From assembly GCA_002299975.1 (NCBI GenBank), contig DBOT01000110.1, positions 5,106-12,677 on the forward strand: DNA of 7,572 nucleotides, read 5' to 3'. The DNA comes from Lactobacillaceae bacterium UBA639 (lineage in GTDB: Bacteria; Bacillota; Bacilli; Lactobacillales; Lactobacillaceae). Made by a program: the position numbers and the translations under genes. Below are positions 1 through 5,995 of the stretch, piece after piece (within the stretch, counting starts at the first letter, position 1; the number at the start of each line of letters is the position of its first letter). Below the pieces are notes generated by a model. The model made no database searches, was not told where the DNA came from, and saw nothing but the letters and a program-made list of their open reading frames with translations.

Positions 1-887
1 AATTGCCCGTCGAAAGCAAGCTGATCCTCCACCAGGGTCAGCACATCTACATCAACGCCTTCCAGTCCCTCGACTTCTCCGAGATGGCCAACCTCTGGCT
101 AGCAAATAAACTCTGGGACATCGATAACCAGGCTGACCGGGTTCTTCCAAAGGTCTTGGTCCAAGACAATGCCCAACCCGAGACCTGGACTGCCTACGAC
201 CACTGGACCGCCGGCCAAGCCCTGACCCTCCATTTAGACGAACACGCCCTGATTGACGGCGACGTCCACGTGGCCAAAGAGGTTATCTTCAACGACCACC
301 ACGATGACGACACCTACCAGGCATGGTGCAAGGATCCAGCCAAGTGGCAAGCCGCTCTCTTCGCTGACCCTGGACACTTCAGCCATCACTTTACCTCCCA
401 GCCCGCTAAGCAGGACCTTCTACTGCGGGGGACACCACGAGTTAGCCTGAGTGTCGCCAGCTCCAGCGACCACGGCCTGCTCAGTGCAGAACTGATCGAC
501 CTTGGGCACGACCGCCGGCTCACCACCTCCCCCGTCATCATCAACCGCAGTGGACTCCGCTTGGGTTACCACTGGGCCAGTGATGACCTCCGTGAGTTCC
601 GCTTGCAGAAGAAGCCAACCGACTATAAAGTCATTGCCCGGGGGCACATCAATCTGCAAAACCGGCACGACGCCGCCACGGTTGACCCACTGGCCCCACA
701 CGAGCTCGTCAACGTCTCCTTCGCCCTCCAGCCGATCTTCCACCGGTTGGTTGCGGGTCACCGCTTAGGGCTGATTATTTATGCAACCGATTATGCATTT
801 ACCCTCCAAGGGAACGAAGATATTAACTATCAAATTAGCCTTGAAAACGCTATTTTAACGGTCCCCGGCGTTAATCACTTGAACTAG
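1..887 (+). CDS. pepX: Xaa-Pro dipeptidyl aminopeptidase PepX, C-terminal part (5' end outside window)
   Basis: PepX is a cytoplasmic serine peptidase of family S15 that removes X-Pro dipeptides from the N-terminus of peptides; in lactobacilli it serves growth on proline-rich casein peptides. About 294 codons are present, in the frame starting at base 3, against a usual length of about 760-800. The TTG at base 3 is an internal Leu codon, not a start. The fragment opens with LHQGQHIYINAFQSLDFSE, the region carrying the catalytic His of the family (likely the His of GQHIY, residue 14 of the fragment). About 280 residues follow it, as expected. The catalytic Ser and Asp lie upstream, outside the window. 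Residues from about 50 to the end fit the beta-sandwich C-terminal domain of S15 enzymes. The stop is TAG at 885-887. No terminator follows, so read-through into pepI 64 bases downstream is possible. The last 40 codons are more AT-rich than the rest. Confidence 0.93.
   Translation, partial: LPVESKLILHQGQHIYINAFQSLDFSEMANLWLANKLWDIDNQADRVLPKVLVQDNAQPETWTAYDHWTAGQALTLHLDEHALIDGDVHVAKEVIFNDHHDDDTYQAWCKDPAKWQAALFADPGHFSHHFTSQPAKQDLLLRGTPRVSLSVASSSDHGLLSAELIDLGHDRRLTTSPVIINRSGLRLGYHWASDDLREFRLQKKPTDYKVIARGHINLQNRHDAATVDPLAPHELVNVSFALQPIFHRLVAGHRLGLIIYATDYAFTLQGNEDINYQISLENAILTVPGVNHLN
841..855 (+). promoter_or_regulatory. cre-like sequence (possible CcpA site)
   Basis: TTGAAAACGCTATTT matches the cre consensus WTGNAANCGNWNNCW at every fixed position but one (C expected at position 14, T present). 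It lies inside the 3' end of pepX, about 67 bases upstream of the start point proposed for pepI. CcpA sites upstream of a promoter can act in activation, but a match within coding sequence may be chance. Confidence 0.25.
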
Positions 888-908
888 GGTCTGAATCTGA
901 GTTAGAAT
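879..908 (+). promoter_or_regulatory. Putative pepI promoter
   Basis: TTGAAC (879-884) and TAGAAT (903-908) are separated by 18 bases. The -10 box matches the sigma-A consensus at 5 of 6 positions and the -35 at 4 of 6. The -35 box overlaps the pepX stop codon. The predicted transcript start is near 915, at the left arm of the inverted repeat at 912-938. A weaker alternative is CTGAAT (891-896) with TAATAT (914-919). Confidence 0.45.
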
Positions 909-911
909 AAT

Positions 912-938
912 CTTAATATTCGCTTAGTAAATATTAAG
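912..938. repeat. 9-bp perfect inverted repeat before pepI
   Basis: CTTAATATT (912-920) and AATATTAAG (930-938) are exact reverse complements around a 9-base spacer. The right arm runs into the pepI ribosome binding site AAGGAG (936-941). As DNA it could be an operator covering the transcript start. As RNA, in transcripts coming from pepX, it would pair with part of the Shine-Dalgarno sequence. Being AT-rich, it would be only moderately stable. Confidence 0.5.
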
Positions 939-951
939 GAGAGAATGAGAC

Positions 952-1863
952 TTGAAACAAGGAACCAAGATTTTAACGTTGGATAACGGCTACCACCTCT
1001 GGACAAACACCCAGGGTGAAGGTGACATTCACCTGCTCGCTCTGCACGGTGGCCCTGGTGGTAACCACGAATACTGGGAAGACGCCGCTGACCAACTGGC
1101 TAAGCAGGGCCTCAATGTCCAGGTCACAATGTACGACCAGCTGGGCTCCCTCTACTCCGACCAACCGGACTACTCTGACCCAGCTATTGCCAAGAAGTAC
1201 CTCACCTACGACTACTTCTTGGATGAGGTTGAAGAAGTTCGGCAAAAGCTCGGTCTGGATAACTTCTACCTGATCGGTCAAAGCTGGGGTGGTCTCCTAG
1301 TCCAAGAGTACGCCGTTAAATACGGTCAACACCTTAAGGGAGCTATCATCTCATCAATGGTCGACGAGATTGACGAATACGTTGAGCACATCAACGCCCT
1401 GCGTGAGAAGACCCTCTCCCCTGAGGCGGTGACCTTCATGAAGCAATGCGAAGCCAACAACGATTACAGCAATCCGAAGTACCAGGAATACGTCCAGGTC
1501 ATGAACGAGAACTACATTGACCGGCGTCAACCATCAAAGCTCTACCACTTAAAGGACCTCGGTGGCGACGCAGTCTACAATGTCTTCCAAGGTGATAACG
1601 AGTTCGTCATCACTGGTAAGCTGAAGGACTGGCACTTCCGCAACCAACTGAAGAACATCAAGATGCCAACCCTGATTACCTACGGGGAGCACGAATCAAT
1701 GCCCCTGGAAACTGGTAAGAAGATGGCTGAACTGATTCCGAATTCTAAGTTCGTCACTACGCCAAATGGTGGTCACCACCACATGGTTGACAACCCTGAC
1801 GTCTACTACAAGCACCTCGCCGACTTCATCCGGCAGGTGGAAAACAACACCTTCAATAAGTAG
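952..1863 (+). CDS. pepI: Proline iminopeptidase (alpha/beta hydrolase, peptidase family S33)
   Basis: PepI releases N-terminal proline from small peptides in the cytoplasm, complementing PepX, whose gene lies just upstream. The 303-residue length is normal for the family. Visible motifs are the oxyanion-hole HGGPGG (32-37), the nucleophile elbow GQSWGG with catalytic Ser111, and GGHHH with the likely catalytic His275. The acid position falls in YGEHESMP (244-251), where Glu248 appears in place of the usual Asp. As far as I recall, GEHE is found in a lactobacillar branch of this family. The start is TTG at 952, preceded by AAGGAG (936-941) at 10 bases. An ATG at 945 is in another frame, too close to that site, and reaches a stop after 13 codons. 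The downstream terminator at 1869-1909 closes the unit. A related amidase or prolyl aminopeptidase of slightly different specificity is possible. Confidence 0.88.
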   Translation: MKQGTKILTLDNGYHLWTNTQGEGDIHLLALHGGPGGNHEYWEDAADQLAKQGLNVQVTMYDQLGSLYSDQPDYSDPAIAKKYLTYDYFLDEVEEVRQKLGLDNFYLIGQSWGGLLVQEYAVKYGQHLKGAIISSMVDEIDEYVEHINALREKTLSPEAVTFMKQCEANNDYSNPKYQEYVQVMNENYIDRRQPSKLYHLKDLGGDAVYNVFQGDNEFVITGKLKDWHFRNQLKNIKMPTLITYGEHESMPLETGKKMAELIPNSKFVTTPNGGHHHMVDNPDVYYKHLADFIRQVENNTFNK

Positions 1864-1868
1864 TTTTT

Positions 1869-1909
1869 AACGGCTCCTTTTCCATGCGAAAAGGGGTCGT
1901 TTTATTTTT
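1869..1909 (+). terminator. Rho-independent terminator after pepI
   Basis: Arms 1869-1882 and 1888-1901 form a 14-bp stem with two G-U pairs around a 5-base loop (CATGC). It is followed by a T-rich tail (TTTATTTTT). It begins 6 bases after the pepI stop codon. Confidence 0.9.
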
Positions 1910-1970
1910 AAAACGCTTGTGAATTAATTCTTAAAAATCCCTTAACTTCGCCATTTCAGCATGTGAAGTA

Positions 1971-1979
1971 TGATATGAT
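1971..1979 (+). promoter_or_regulatory. Extended -10 promoter of the P-type ATPase gene
   Basis: TGATATGAT has the extended -10 form TGn-TATGAT, with the hexamer at 1974-1979. An overlapping TATGAT lies at 1969-1974. I see no convincing -35 box (best candidate TTCGCC at 1947-1952), which fits dependence on the extended element. The predicted start near 1986 gives a leader of about 127 bases before the ATPase start codon. Confidence 0.5.
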
Positions 1980-1980
1980 A

Positions 1981-1999
1981 TTCTTACGAAAAATAAGAA
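1981..1999. repeat. 6-bp inverted repeat at the ATPase transcript start
   Basis: TTCTTA (1981-1986) and TAAGAA (1994-1999) flank a 7-base spacer (CGAAAAA), directly downstream of the -10 box. The position suits a repressor operator overlapping the start point. I cannot assign it to a known regulator, and an AT-rich repeat of this size can arise by chance. Confidence 0.3.
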
Positions 2000-2034
2000 G
2001 GACTGATTAAAGTAAAAACGAATCGGCTTCACTG

Positions 2035-2109
2035 ATGACGGTTCCTGATGGGGTATCAATTTCGGGAACCATGGCTCTATTACTACTACGGATTTCAGAA
2101 AAAGGGTGA
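2035..2109 (+). CDS. Candidate 24-codon upstream ORF (leader peptide) before the ATPase
   Basis: ATG at 2035 opens 24 codons ending at TGA 2107-2109, three bases before the ATPase start and in the same frame. The C-terminal half reads GTMALLLLRISEKG. The four Leu codons are CTA TTA CTA CTA, while the neighbouring genes mostly use CTG, CTC and CTT. A second in-frame ATG at 2071 would give a 12-residue peptide. Neither ATG has a good Shine-Dalgarno sequence (only GGGA just before 2071), which argues against efficient translation. The last codons contain the ATPase ribosome binding site, so any translation here would interact with ATPase initiation. No known leader peptide is recognised, and an RNA structure without translation is an alternative. 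Confidence 0.3.
   Translation: MTVPDGVSISGTMALLLLRISEKG
2040..2070 (+). ncRNA. Stem-loop in the ATPase 5' leader
   Basis: GGTTCC (2040-2045) pairs with GGAACC (2065-2070). Stacked on it, TGAT (2046-2049) pairs with ATCA (2055-2058) around a GGGGT loop, leaving a 6-base bulge (2059-2064). CTGATG occurs twice (2032-2037 and 2045-2050), so ATCA could also pair with the upstream copy. No U-run follows, so this is not an intrinsic terminator. It does not fit the riboswitch classes I can recall for metal-transport genes. Confidence 0.4.
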
Positions 2110-2112
2110 AAA

Positions 2113-4794
2113 ATGAGACAAGATTACCAATTAACAAAGGACGAGATAAAAAAGCAATACGGCCTGACAAAATTCACGGCTGGGTTGAGTAAGCAGGAGG
2201 CGCAGGACCGGCTGCAAAAGAACGGTCCGAACGTCTTAGAGGTCAAGCCCACCCCGAAGTGGAAAATCTTCCTGCGTCAATTTAACAACATCGTGATCTA
2301 TATCCTGCTGGTGGCGACAGCCCTGACCATCATGATCGGTCACTACACCGACGCCATCGTCATCGCCGCCGTGGTGATCCTGAATTCGCTGATCGGCTAC
2401 TTCCAGGAGACTAGCGCGGCCAACGCCTTAGCAAAGATCAAGGAGATGATGGCGCCACGGGCGACCGTCTACCGCGACGATCAGCGCCAGGACATTGACG
2501 CTGCCGACCTGGTTGTGGGGGATGTCGTCTTCCTCGAGGCCGGTGACAATGTCCCAGCTGACCTGCGGATCGTTTCGGCAGATAACCTGCGGATCGAGGA
2601 GTCAGCCCTGACTGGGGAAACCAACTCGGTGATCAAGACCGACACGGCCCTCACTGATGACAACGTTCCGTTAGCGGACCGGGTTAACATGGCCTACGCC
2701 TCAACGATGGTTACCAGTGGTAGCGGAATCGGGGTTGTAATTGCGACCGCCGAAAACACTGAGATTGGGAAGATCTCCCAAGAAGTGGCCCACATCAAGC
2801 AGAAGAAGACGCCACTGACACAAGAAATTGACCACGTCGGTAAGGTAGTTTCCTACATCACCATCACGGCCTCCGTGATCGTCTTCATCGTCGGCTTCAT
2901 TCTCCAGATCTACTCCCTGCCGGCTCTGGCCCTGGCTGTAGTTGCCATGCTGGTGGGTTCAATTCCTGAAGGTCTGCCGGCTACGACTTCCGTGATCCTG
3001 GCGTTCGGGGTTAGCAAGATGGCCAAGAAGTACAAGACCATCATCAAGTCTATGCCCGCCGTGGAGACGCTGGGTTCCGTTGACGTCATTGCCACGGATA
3101 AGACCGGGACACTGACGAAAAACGAGATGACTGCGATCGAGCTCTGGGTTGGCGACGACCATTACACGGTAACCGGAACCGGGTACGCACCGGATGGCCA
3201 GATTCTGAAGAACGGTCAACCGGCTGAATTGACGGACCAGCTCAAGCTCTTCGTAGAAGCTGGTTACCAGGCCAACGATACCGTACTGAGTCATGAAGAT
3301 GGCAAGTGGCACATCAACGGTGAACCAACTGACGGGGCCTTCCTGACCCTCTACCACAAGGCCTTTGGTGCCGACTTCAAGTCCCCATACAAGGCCTTGG
3401 GCCTCTTGCCATTCGATTCCGACTACCGCTACATTGCGGAGCTGACGGCGGATTCACAAACTAACCAGCAGGTGATCTTTATTAAAGGGTCACCGGATAA
3501 GCTCTTTGAAATGGCTGCCAAGGAAGACCCGCACTTCGACCTTAAGAAGTGGGAACAGCGGGTTGACCAGTGGTCGAAGCAGGGTAAGCGGGTAATCGCC
3601 GTTGGTTACCAGCCGGTGAAGGGTGAAAACCTGATGGAGGTTGAACACGACCACCTCTACCAGGGAATCCACCTTCTCGGGCTGGCGGCTCTGCAGGATG
3701 CCCCGCGTGAGGAAGTCATCGTGGCCCTCAAGCAGATGAACCAGGCGGGCGTTTCCGTCAAGATGATCACGGGGGACGACCCGCAGACGGCCCGGGCTAT
3801 CGGTAAGCAGCTCGGCCTGACGAACGGACCGATCCACGCCATCACTGGAGCGGAGTGGGATGCCCTGAACGAAAAGGACCGCGGCGACGTGGCCATGAAC
3901 ACCCAGGTCTTTGCCCGGACAACACCGCAGAACAAGTTAGAGATTATCGAAGCCCTGCAGAATAAGCAGCAGGTAACCGCCATGGTCGGGGACGGGGTTA
4001 ACGATGCCCCCGCCCTCAAGCGTGCTGACATTGGGGTGGCCATGGGAATCAAGGGGACCGATGTGGCGAAGGACGCTGCAGACATGATCCTCGGTGACGA
4101 TAACTTCGCCACGATGTCCGCTGTCATCAAGGAAGGACGCCGGATCTACGACAACATCAAGAAGAGTATCCTCTTCCTGTTGCCAACCTCGTTCTCCGAA
4201 GGGCTAGTGGTGGCCTTCTCCATCCTGACTGGCCAGGAAGTTCCGCTGATGCCAGCCCAACTGTTGTGGATTAACCTGATTGCCGCCATCACGATCCAGT
4301 TTGCCTTCGTCTTCGAAAGAGCCGAAAAGGGCATCATGGAACGGGAACCGCGGCCAGTTACCCAACGGCTGATGAACCGGCACGACCTGATCCAGATGGG
4401 GTACGTTTCCGCGCTGATTGCGATCTTCTCGCTGATTGGTTACGAATGGTTCGTCAACTCCGGTTCCAGTGTCGTTAACGCTACGACCATGATGATCAAC
4501 ACCATCGTTATCAGCAAGATCTTCTACTTCTTCTCCATCCGGACCGACCAGTATGCTTTAGGTCAGATGAAGACCATCAGTAGCAAGGCCTGGGGAGTAA
4601 TCGCCCTCTTGATTGTCTTCCAGTTGATCTTGACCTACGTACCATTCATGCAGACCGCCTTCCACGTTTCGGGGATCAGCCCGCTTGAATGGTTGGCCGT
4701 AGTGATCATCTCAGCCCTGATCATGCTGTGCACGGAATTCGACAAGCTGATCCGTTTCCAGCGGCGGCAAACTACTAAAGTAAAGACTAACTAA
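2113..4794 (+). CDS. Cation-transporting P-type ATPase (P2-type, Ca2+/Mn2+-pump-like)
   Basis: This 893-residue ATP-driven membrane cation pump is full length. The N-terminal cation-ATPase domain (about 1-65) precedes M1-M2. The actuator domain carries ALTGET (165-170), and M4 has PEGLPA (285-290), typical of the Ca2+-ATPase group. The phosphorylation site is DKTGTLT with Asp329. The nucleotide domain shows KGSPDK (458-463), and the P domain shows MITGDDPQTA (551-560) and GDGVNDAP (626-633). Six C-terminal membrane segments follow from about 684. M5 keeps Glu696 at the site-I Glu position of SERCA. M6 (LWINLIAAITIQF) keeps Asn721 but has Ala at the Thr and Asp ligand positions. The ion is therefore uncertain: Ca2+, Mn2+ or a monovalent ion are all possible, and export is likeliest. 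A streptococcal/lactococcal relative of this broad type is a Mn2+/Ca2+ exporter under a Mn riboswitch, but that riboswitch is not seen here. The start ATG follows AAAGGGTG (2101-2108). The gene has its own promoter and terminator. Confidence 0.93.
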   Translation: MRQDYQLTKDEIKKQYGLTKFTAGLSKQEAQDRLQKNGPNVLEVKPTPKWKIFLRQFNNIVIYILLVATALTIMIGHYTDAIVIAAVVILNSLIGYFQETSAANALAKIKEMMAPRATVYRDDQRQDIDAADLVVGDVVFLEAGDNVPADLRIVSADNLRIEESALTGETNSVIKTDTALTDDNVPLADRVNMAYASTMVTSGSGIGVVIATAENTEIGKISQEVAHIKQKKTPLTQEIDHVGKVVSYITITASVIVFIVGFILQIYSLPALALAVVAMLVGSIPEGLPATTSVILAFGVSKMAKKYKTIIKSMPAVETLGSVDVIATDKTGTLTKNEMTAIELWVGDDHYTVTGTGYAPDGQILKNGQPAELTDQLKLFVEAGYQANDTVLSHEDGKWHINGEPTDGAFLTLYHKAFGADFKSPYKALGLLPFDSDYRYIAELTADSQTNQQVIFIKGSPDKLFEMAAKEDPHFDLKKWEQRVDQWSKQGKRVIAVGYQPVKGENLMEVEHDHLYQGIHLLGLAALQDAPREEVIVALKQMNQAGVSVKMITGDDPQTARAIGKQLGLTNGPIHAITGAEWDALNEKDRGDVAMNTQVFARTTPQNKLEIIEALQNKQQVTAMVGDGVNDAPALKRADIGVAMGIKGTDVAKDAADMILGDDNFATMSAVIKEGRRIYDNIKKSILFLLPTSFSEGLVVAFSILTGQEVPLMPAQLLWINLIAAITIQFAFVFERAEKGIMEREPRPVTQRLMNRHDLIQMGYVSALIAIFSLIGYEWFVNSGSSVVNATTMMINTIVISKIFYFFSIRTDQYALGQMKTISSKAWGVIALLIVFQLILTYVPFMQTAFHVSGISPLEWLAVVIISALIMLCTEFDKLIRFQRRQTTKVKTN

Positions 4795-4797
4795 ACC

Positions 4798-4837
4798 AAA
4801 AACGTGCTGGCCCGAACTTGAGCCAACACGTTTTTTT
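4798..4837 (+). terminator. Rho-independent terminator after the ATPase gene
   Basis: AACGTGCTGGC (4801-4811) pairs with GCCAACACGTT (4822-4832) with one C-A mismatch, around a 10-base loop. Flanking A and T runs extend the stem, and seven Ts end it (4831-4837). Confidence 0.85.
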
Positions 4838-4845
4838 GCTACAAT
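4818..4845 (+). promoter_or_regulatory. Putative promoter of the HAD-DUF3290-DUF421 operon
   Basis: TTGAGC (4818-4823) and TACAAT (4840-4845) are spaced by 16 bases. The -10 is preceded by TGC, an extended -10 element. The -35 box sits in the loop and right arm of the preceding terminator. The predicted start near 4852 lies about 33 bases before the HAD start codon. Confidence 0.55.
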
Positions 4846-4871
4846 TAAGCTAATAATGTTTACTGAACGAA

Positions 4872-4883
4872 AGGAAGCTTCCT
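4872..4883. repeat. 12-bp palindrome over the HAD gene ribosome binding site
   Basis: AGGAAGCTTCCT is a perfect palindrome and overlaps the Shine-Dalgarno AAGGAAG (4871-4877) of the HAD gene. In RNA only a 4-bp stem with an AGCT loop could form, so any effect on translation would be weak. It may be chance. Confidence 0.3.
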
Positions 4884-4884
4884 C

Positions 4885-5526
4885 ATGACGAAGAAAATGC
4901 AAAACTTTATTTTTGACATCGACGGTACCCTGATCGATACCCTCGACATGTATATGCCAGCAATGATCCAAACCCTCCGTAAACACGGTTACCACGTGGC
5001 TCCCGAGGACGAGGAAGAAACGATGCACCGTCTATTCGGAATCACAGGAGTCGACGCCCTGCGGATCTTTGGGGTTAAGGAAGAAGACATCGCCCCGATG
5101 GTCAAGGAATGGTTTGCCCTCTCCTACCAGCGGGAAGACCGGACCAAGATCCTGCCGGGCATCCCCGAAGCCCTGCAGTCCCTAGCTGACCAGGGCAAGA
5201 ACCTGGCTGTTGCCACGTCCAAGCTCCAGTCAGAATACGATCACTTCAAAAAGCAGTTTGCCTTCTCTAAACTCTTCGACACCGTGATCACCTCAGATGA
5301 CACCAGTAAGCACAAGCCAGATCCGGAACCAATCCTGGCGGCAATCGACAAGATGGGCGCTGATCCGGAAACGTCTGTCTATGTTGGTGATACCATCAAC
5401 GACCTCAAGGCAGCCAAGGCCGCGGGCATCAAGTTTGCCGGCGCCCTCTACGGTTCCGCCAACCCGGATGCCATCAAAGATGCAGACTTCCCACTAGCCA
5501 CCCCAGCTGACCTGCTGAAGATTTAA
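4885..5526 (+). CDS. HAD-superfamily phosphatase, subfamily IA (phosphoglycolate phosphatase / PpaX-like)
   Basis: This is a 213-residue soluble Mg2+-dependent phosphohydrolase. All four HAD motifs are present. Motif I is DIDGTLIDT with nucleophile Asp11 and acid/base Asp13. Motif II is VATS (Thr111/Ser112). Motif III is HKPDP (Lys144). Motif IV is GDTINDLKAA (Asp169 and Asp173). A helical C1 cap lies between about residues 15 and 88. Length and motif spacing fit phosphoglycolate phosphatase and pyrophosphatase PpaX relatives; the substrate cannot be read from the sequence. The start ATG follows AAAGGAAG at a normal distance. The gene ends 13 bases before the DUF3290 gene with no terminator between them, so the three genes are likely cotranscribed. 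Confidence 0.9.
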   Translation: MTKKMQNFIFDIDGTLIDTLDMYMPAMIQTLRKHGYHVAPEDEEETMHRLFGITGVDALRIFGVKEEDIAPMVKEWFALSYQREDRTKILPGIPEALQSLADQGKNLAVATSKLQSEYDHFKKQFAFSKLFDTVITSDDTSKHKPDPEPILAAIDKMGADPETSVYVGDTINDLKAAKAAGIKFAGALYGSANPDAIKDADFPLATPADLLKI

Positions 5527-5539
5527 AGATAAAATCACC

Positions 5540-5983
5540 ATGACCTTCTATACCGATCACTATCTAGCCACCCATCAACAACTTAATACCATGATTAACT
5601 ATGTGATAATCATGATCCTACTGCTTCTTCTGCTCGGTACCTTGTTTTACTATCTCCGTCACCGTCTCCAAACCAAATATCGGGACTTAGGAATCATCAT
5701 CTTCCTGCTGATCTTAATATTTGGTGGACTCCAGATGACCAATATGGAACAGAGTCAAGCGCAGTATTCGCAATCAACGCGGCTGCGACCATTTATCCGG
5801 GCAGTAGCTCGTGACCATCACCTGGCCACCCACCAGGTTGTGGTCAACTCGACAACCCTGACCGATGGAATTATTGTCCGGTTTAACAAGAAGGATTACC
5901 GGGTCAACTTTAGTCCAAACGGTGACAACTATACCCTTCCGAGAACGCACGTTGTTGATCACCACGTCAATATTCAAAATTAA
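5540..5983 (+). CDS. DUF3290 family membrane protein
   Basis: This 147-residue protein has two predicted transmembrane helices (about 18-38 and 48-65) and a soluble C-terminal domain (about 75-147), which has basic and His-rich stretches. The pattern and its place directly before a DUF421 gene match the DUF3290 family of lactobacilli and relatives, whose function is unknown to me. The ribosome binding site is poor (AAAGAT, about 10 bases before the ATG), so translation may depend on the upstream HAD gene 13 bases away. An internal ATG at codon 18 has no better site. Its TAA stop overlaps the AAGGAGG of the next gene, which suggests coupled expression. Base composition is more AT-rich than in the ATPase and HAD genes. 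Confidence 0.8.
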   Translation: MTFYTDHYLATHQQLNTMINYVIIMILLLLLLGTLFYYLRHRLQTKYRDLGIIIFLLILIFGGLQMTNMEQSQAQYSQSTRLRPFIRAVARDHHLATHQVVVNSTTLTDGIIVRFNKKDYRVNFSPNGDNYTLPRTHVVDHHVNIQN

Positions 5984-5995
5984 GGAGGCCGCCAA

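Noticed and set aside
945..986. ATG at 945 as start of pepI or of a small leader ORF
   Set aside because: It is out of frame with pepI, only 3 bases after the Shine-Dalgarno core, and stops after 13 codons; the TTG at 952 is properly spaced.
1907..1921. Second cre-like sequence after the pepI terminator (TTTAAAACGCTTGTG)
   Set aside because: Three mismatches to the fixed consensus positions, including the first G.
2032..2075. CTGATGA followed by a stem, resembling the start of a hammerhead ribozyme core
   Set aside because: The conserved GAA(A) expected straight after stem II is absent (the stem is followed by ATGG), and no stems I and III are visible.
1986..2112. yybP-ykoY manganese riboswitch, M-box, fluoride riboswitch or T-box in the ATPase leader
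   Set aside because: The conserved cores I know (GGGGAGUAG; M-box core; fluoride pseudoknot pattern; T-box GGUGG) are missing. CTGATGA alone is not enough.
1931..2170. 79-codon - strand ORF covering the pepI-ATPase gap
   Set aside because: It overlaps the ATPase start, promoter and leader hairpin, has no clear ribosome binding site, and shows no recognisable protein features.
3657..4130. 157-codon open frame on the - strand inside the ATPase gene
   Set aside because: It is antisense to conserved ATPase motifs (TGD, GDGVND), its protein looks low-complexity, and it follows from GC-rich codon usage.
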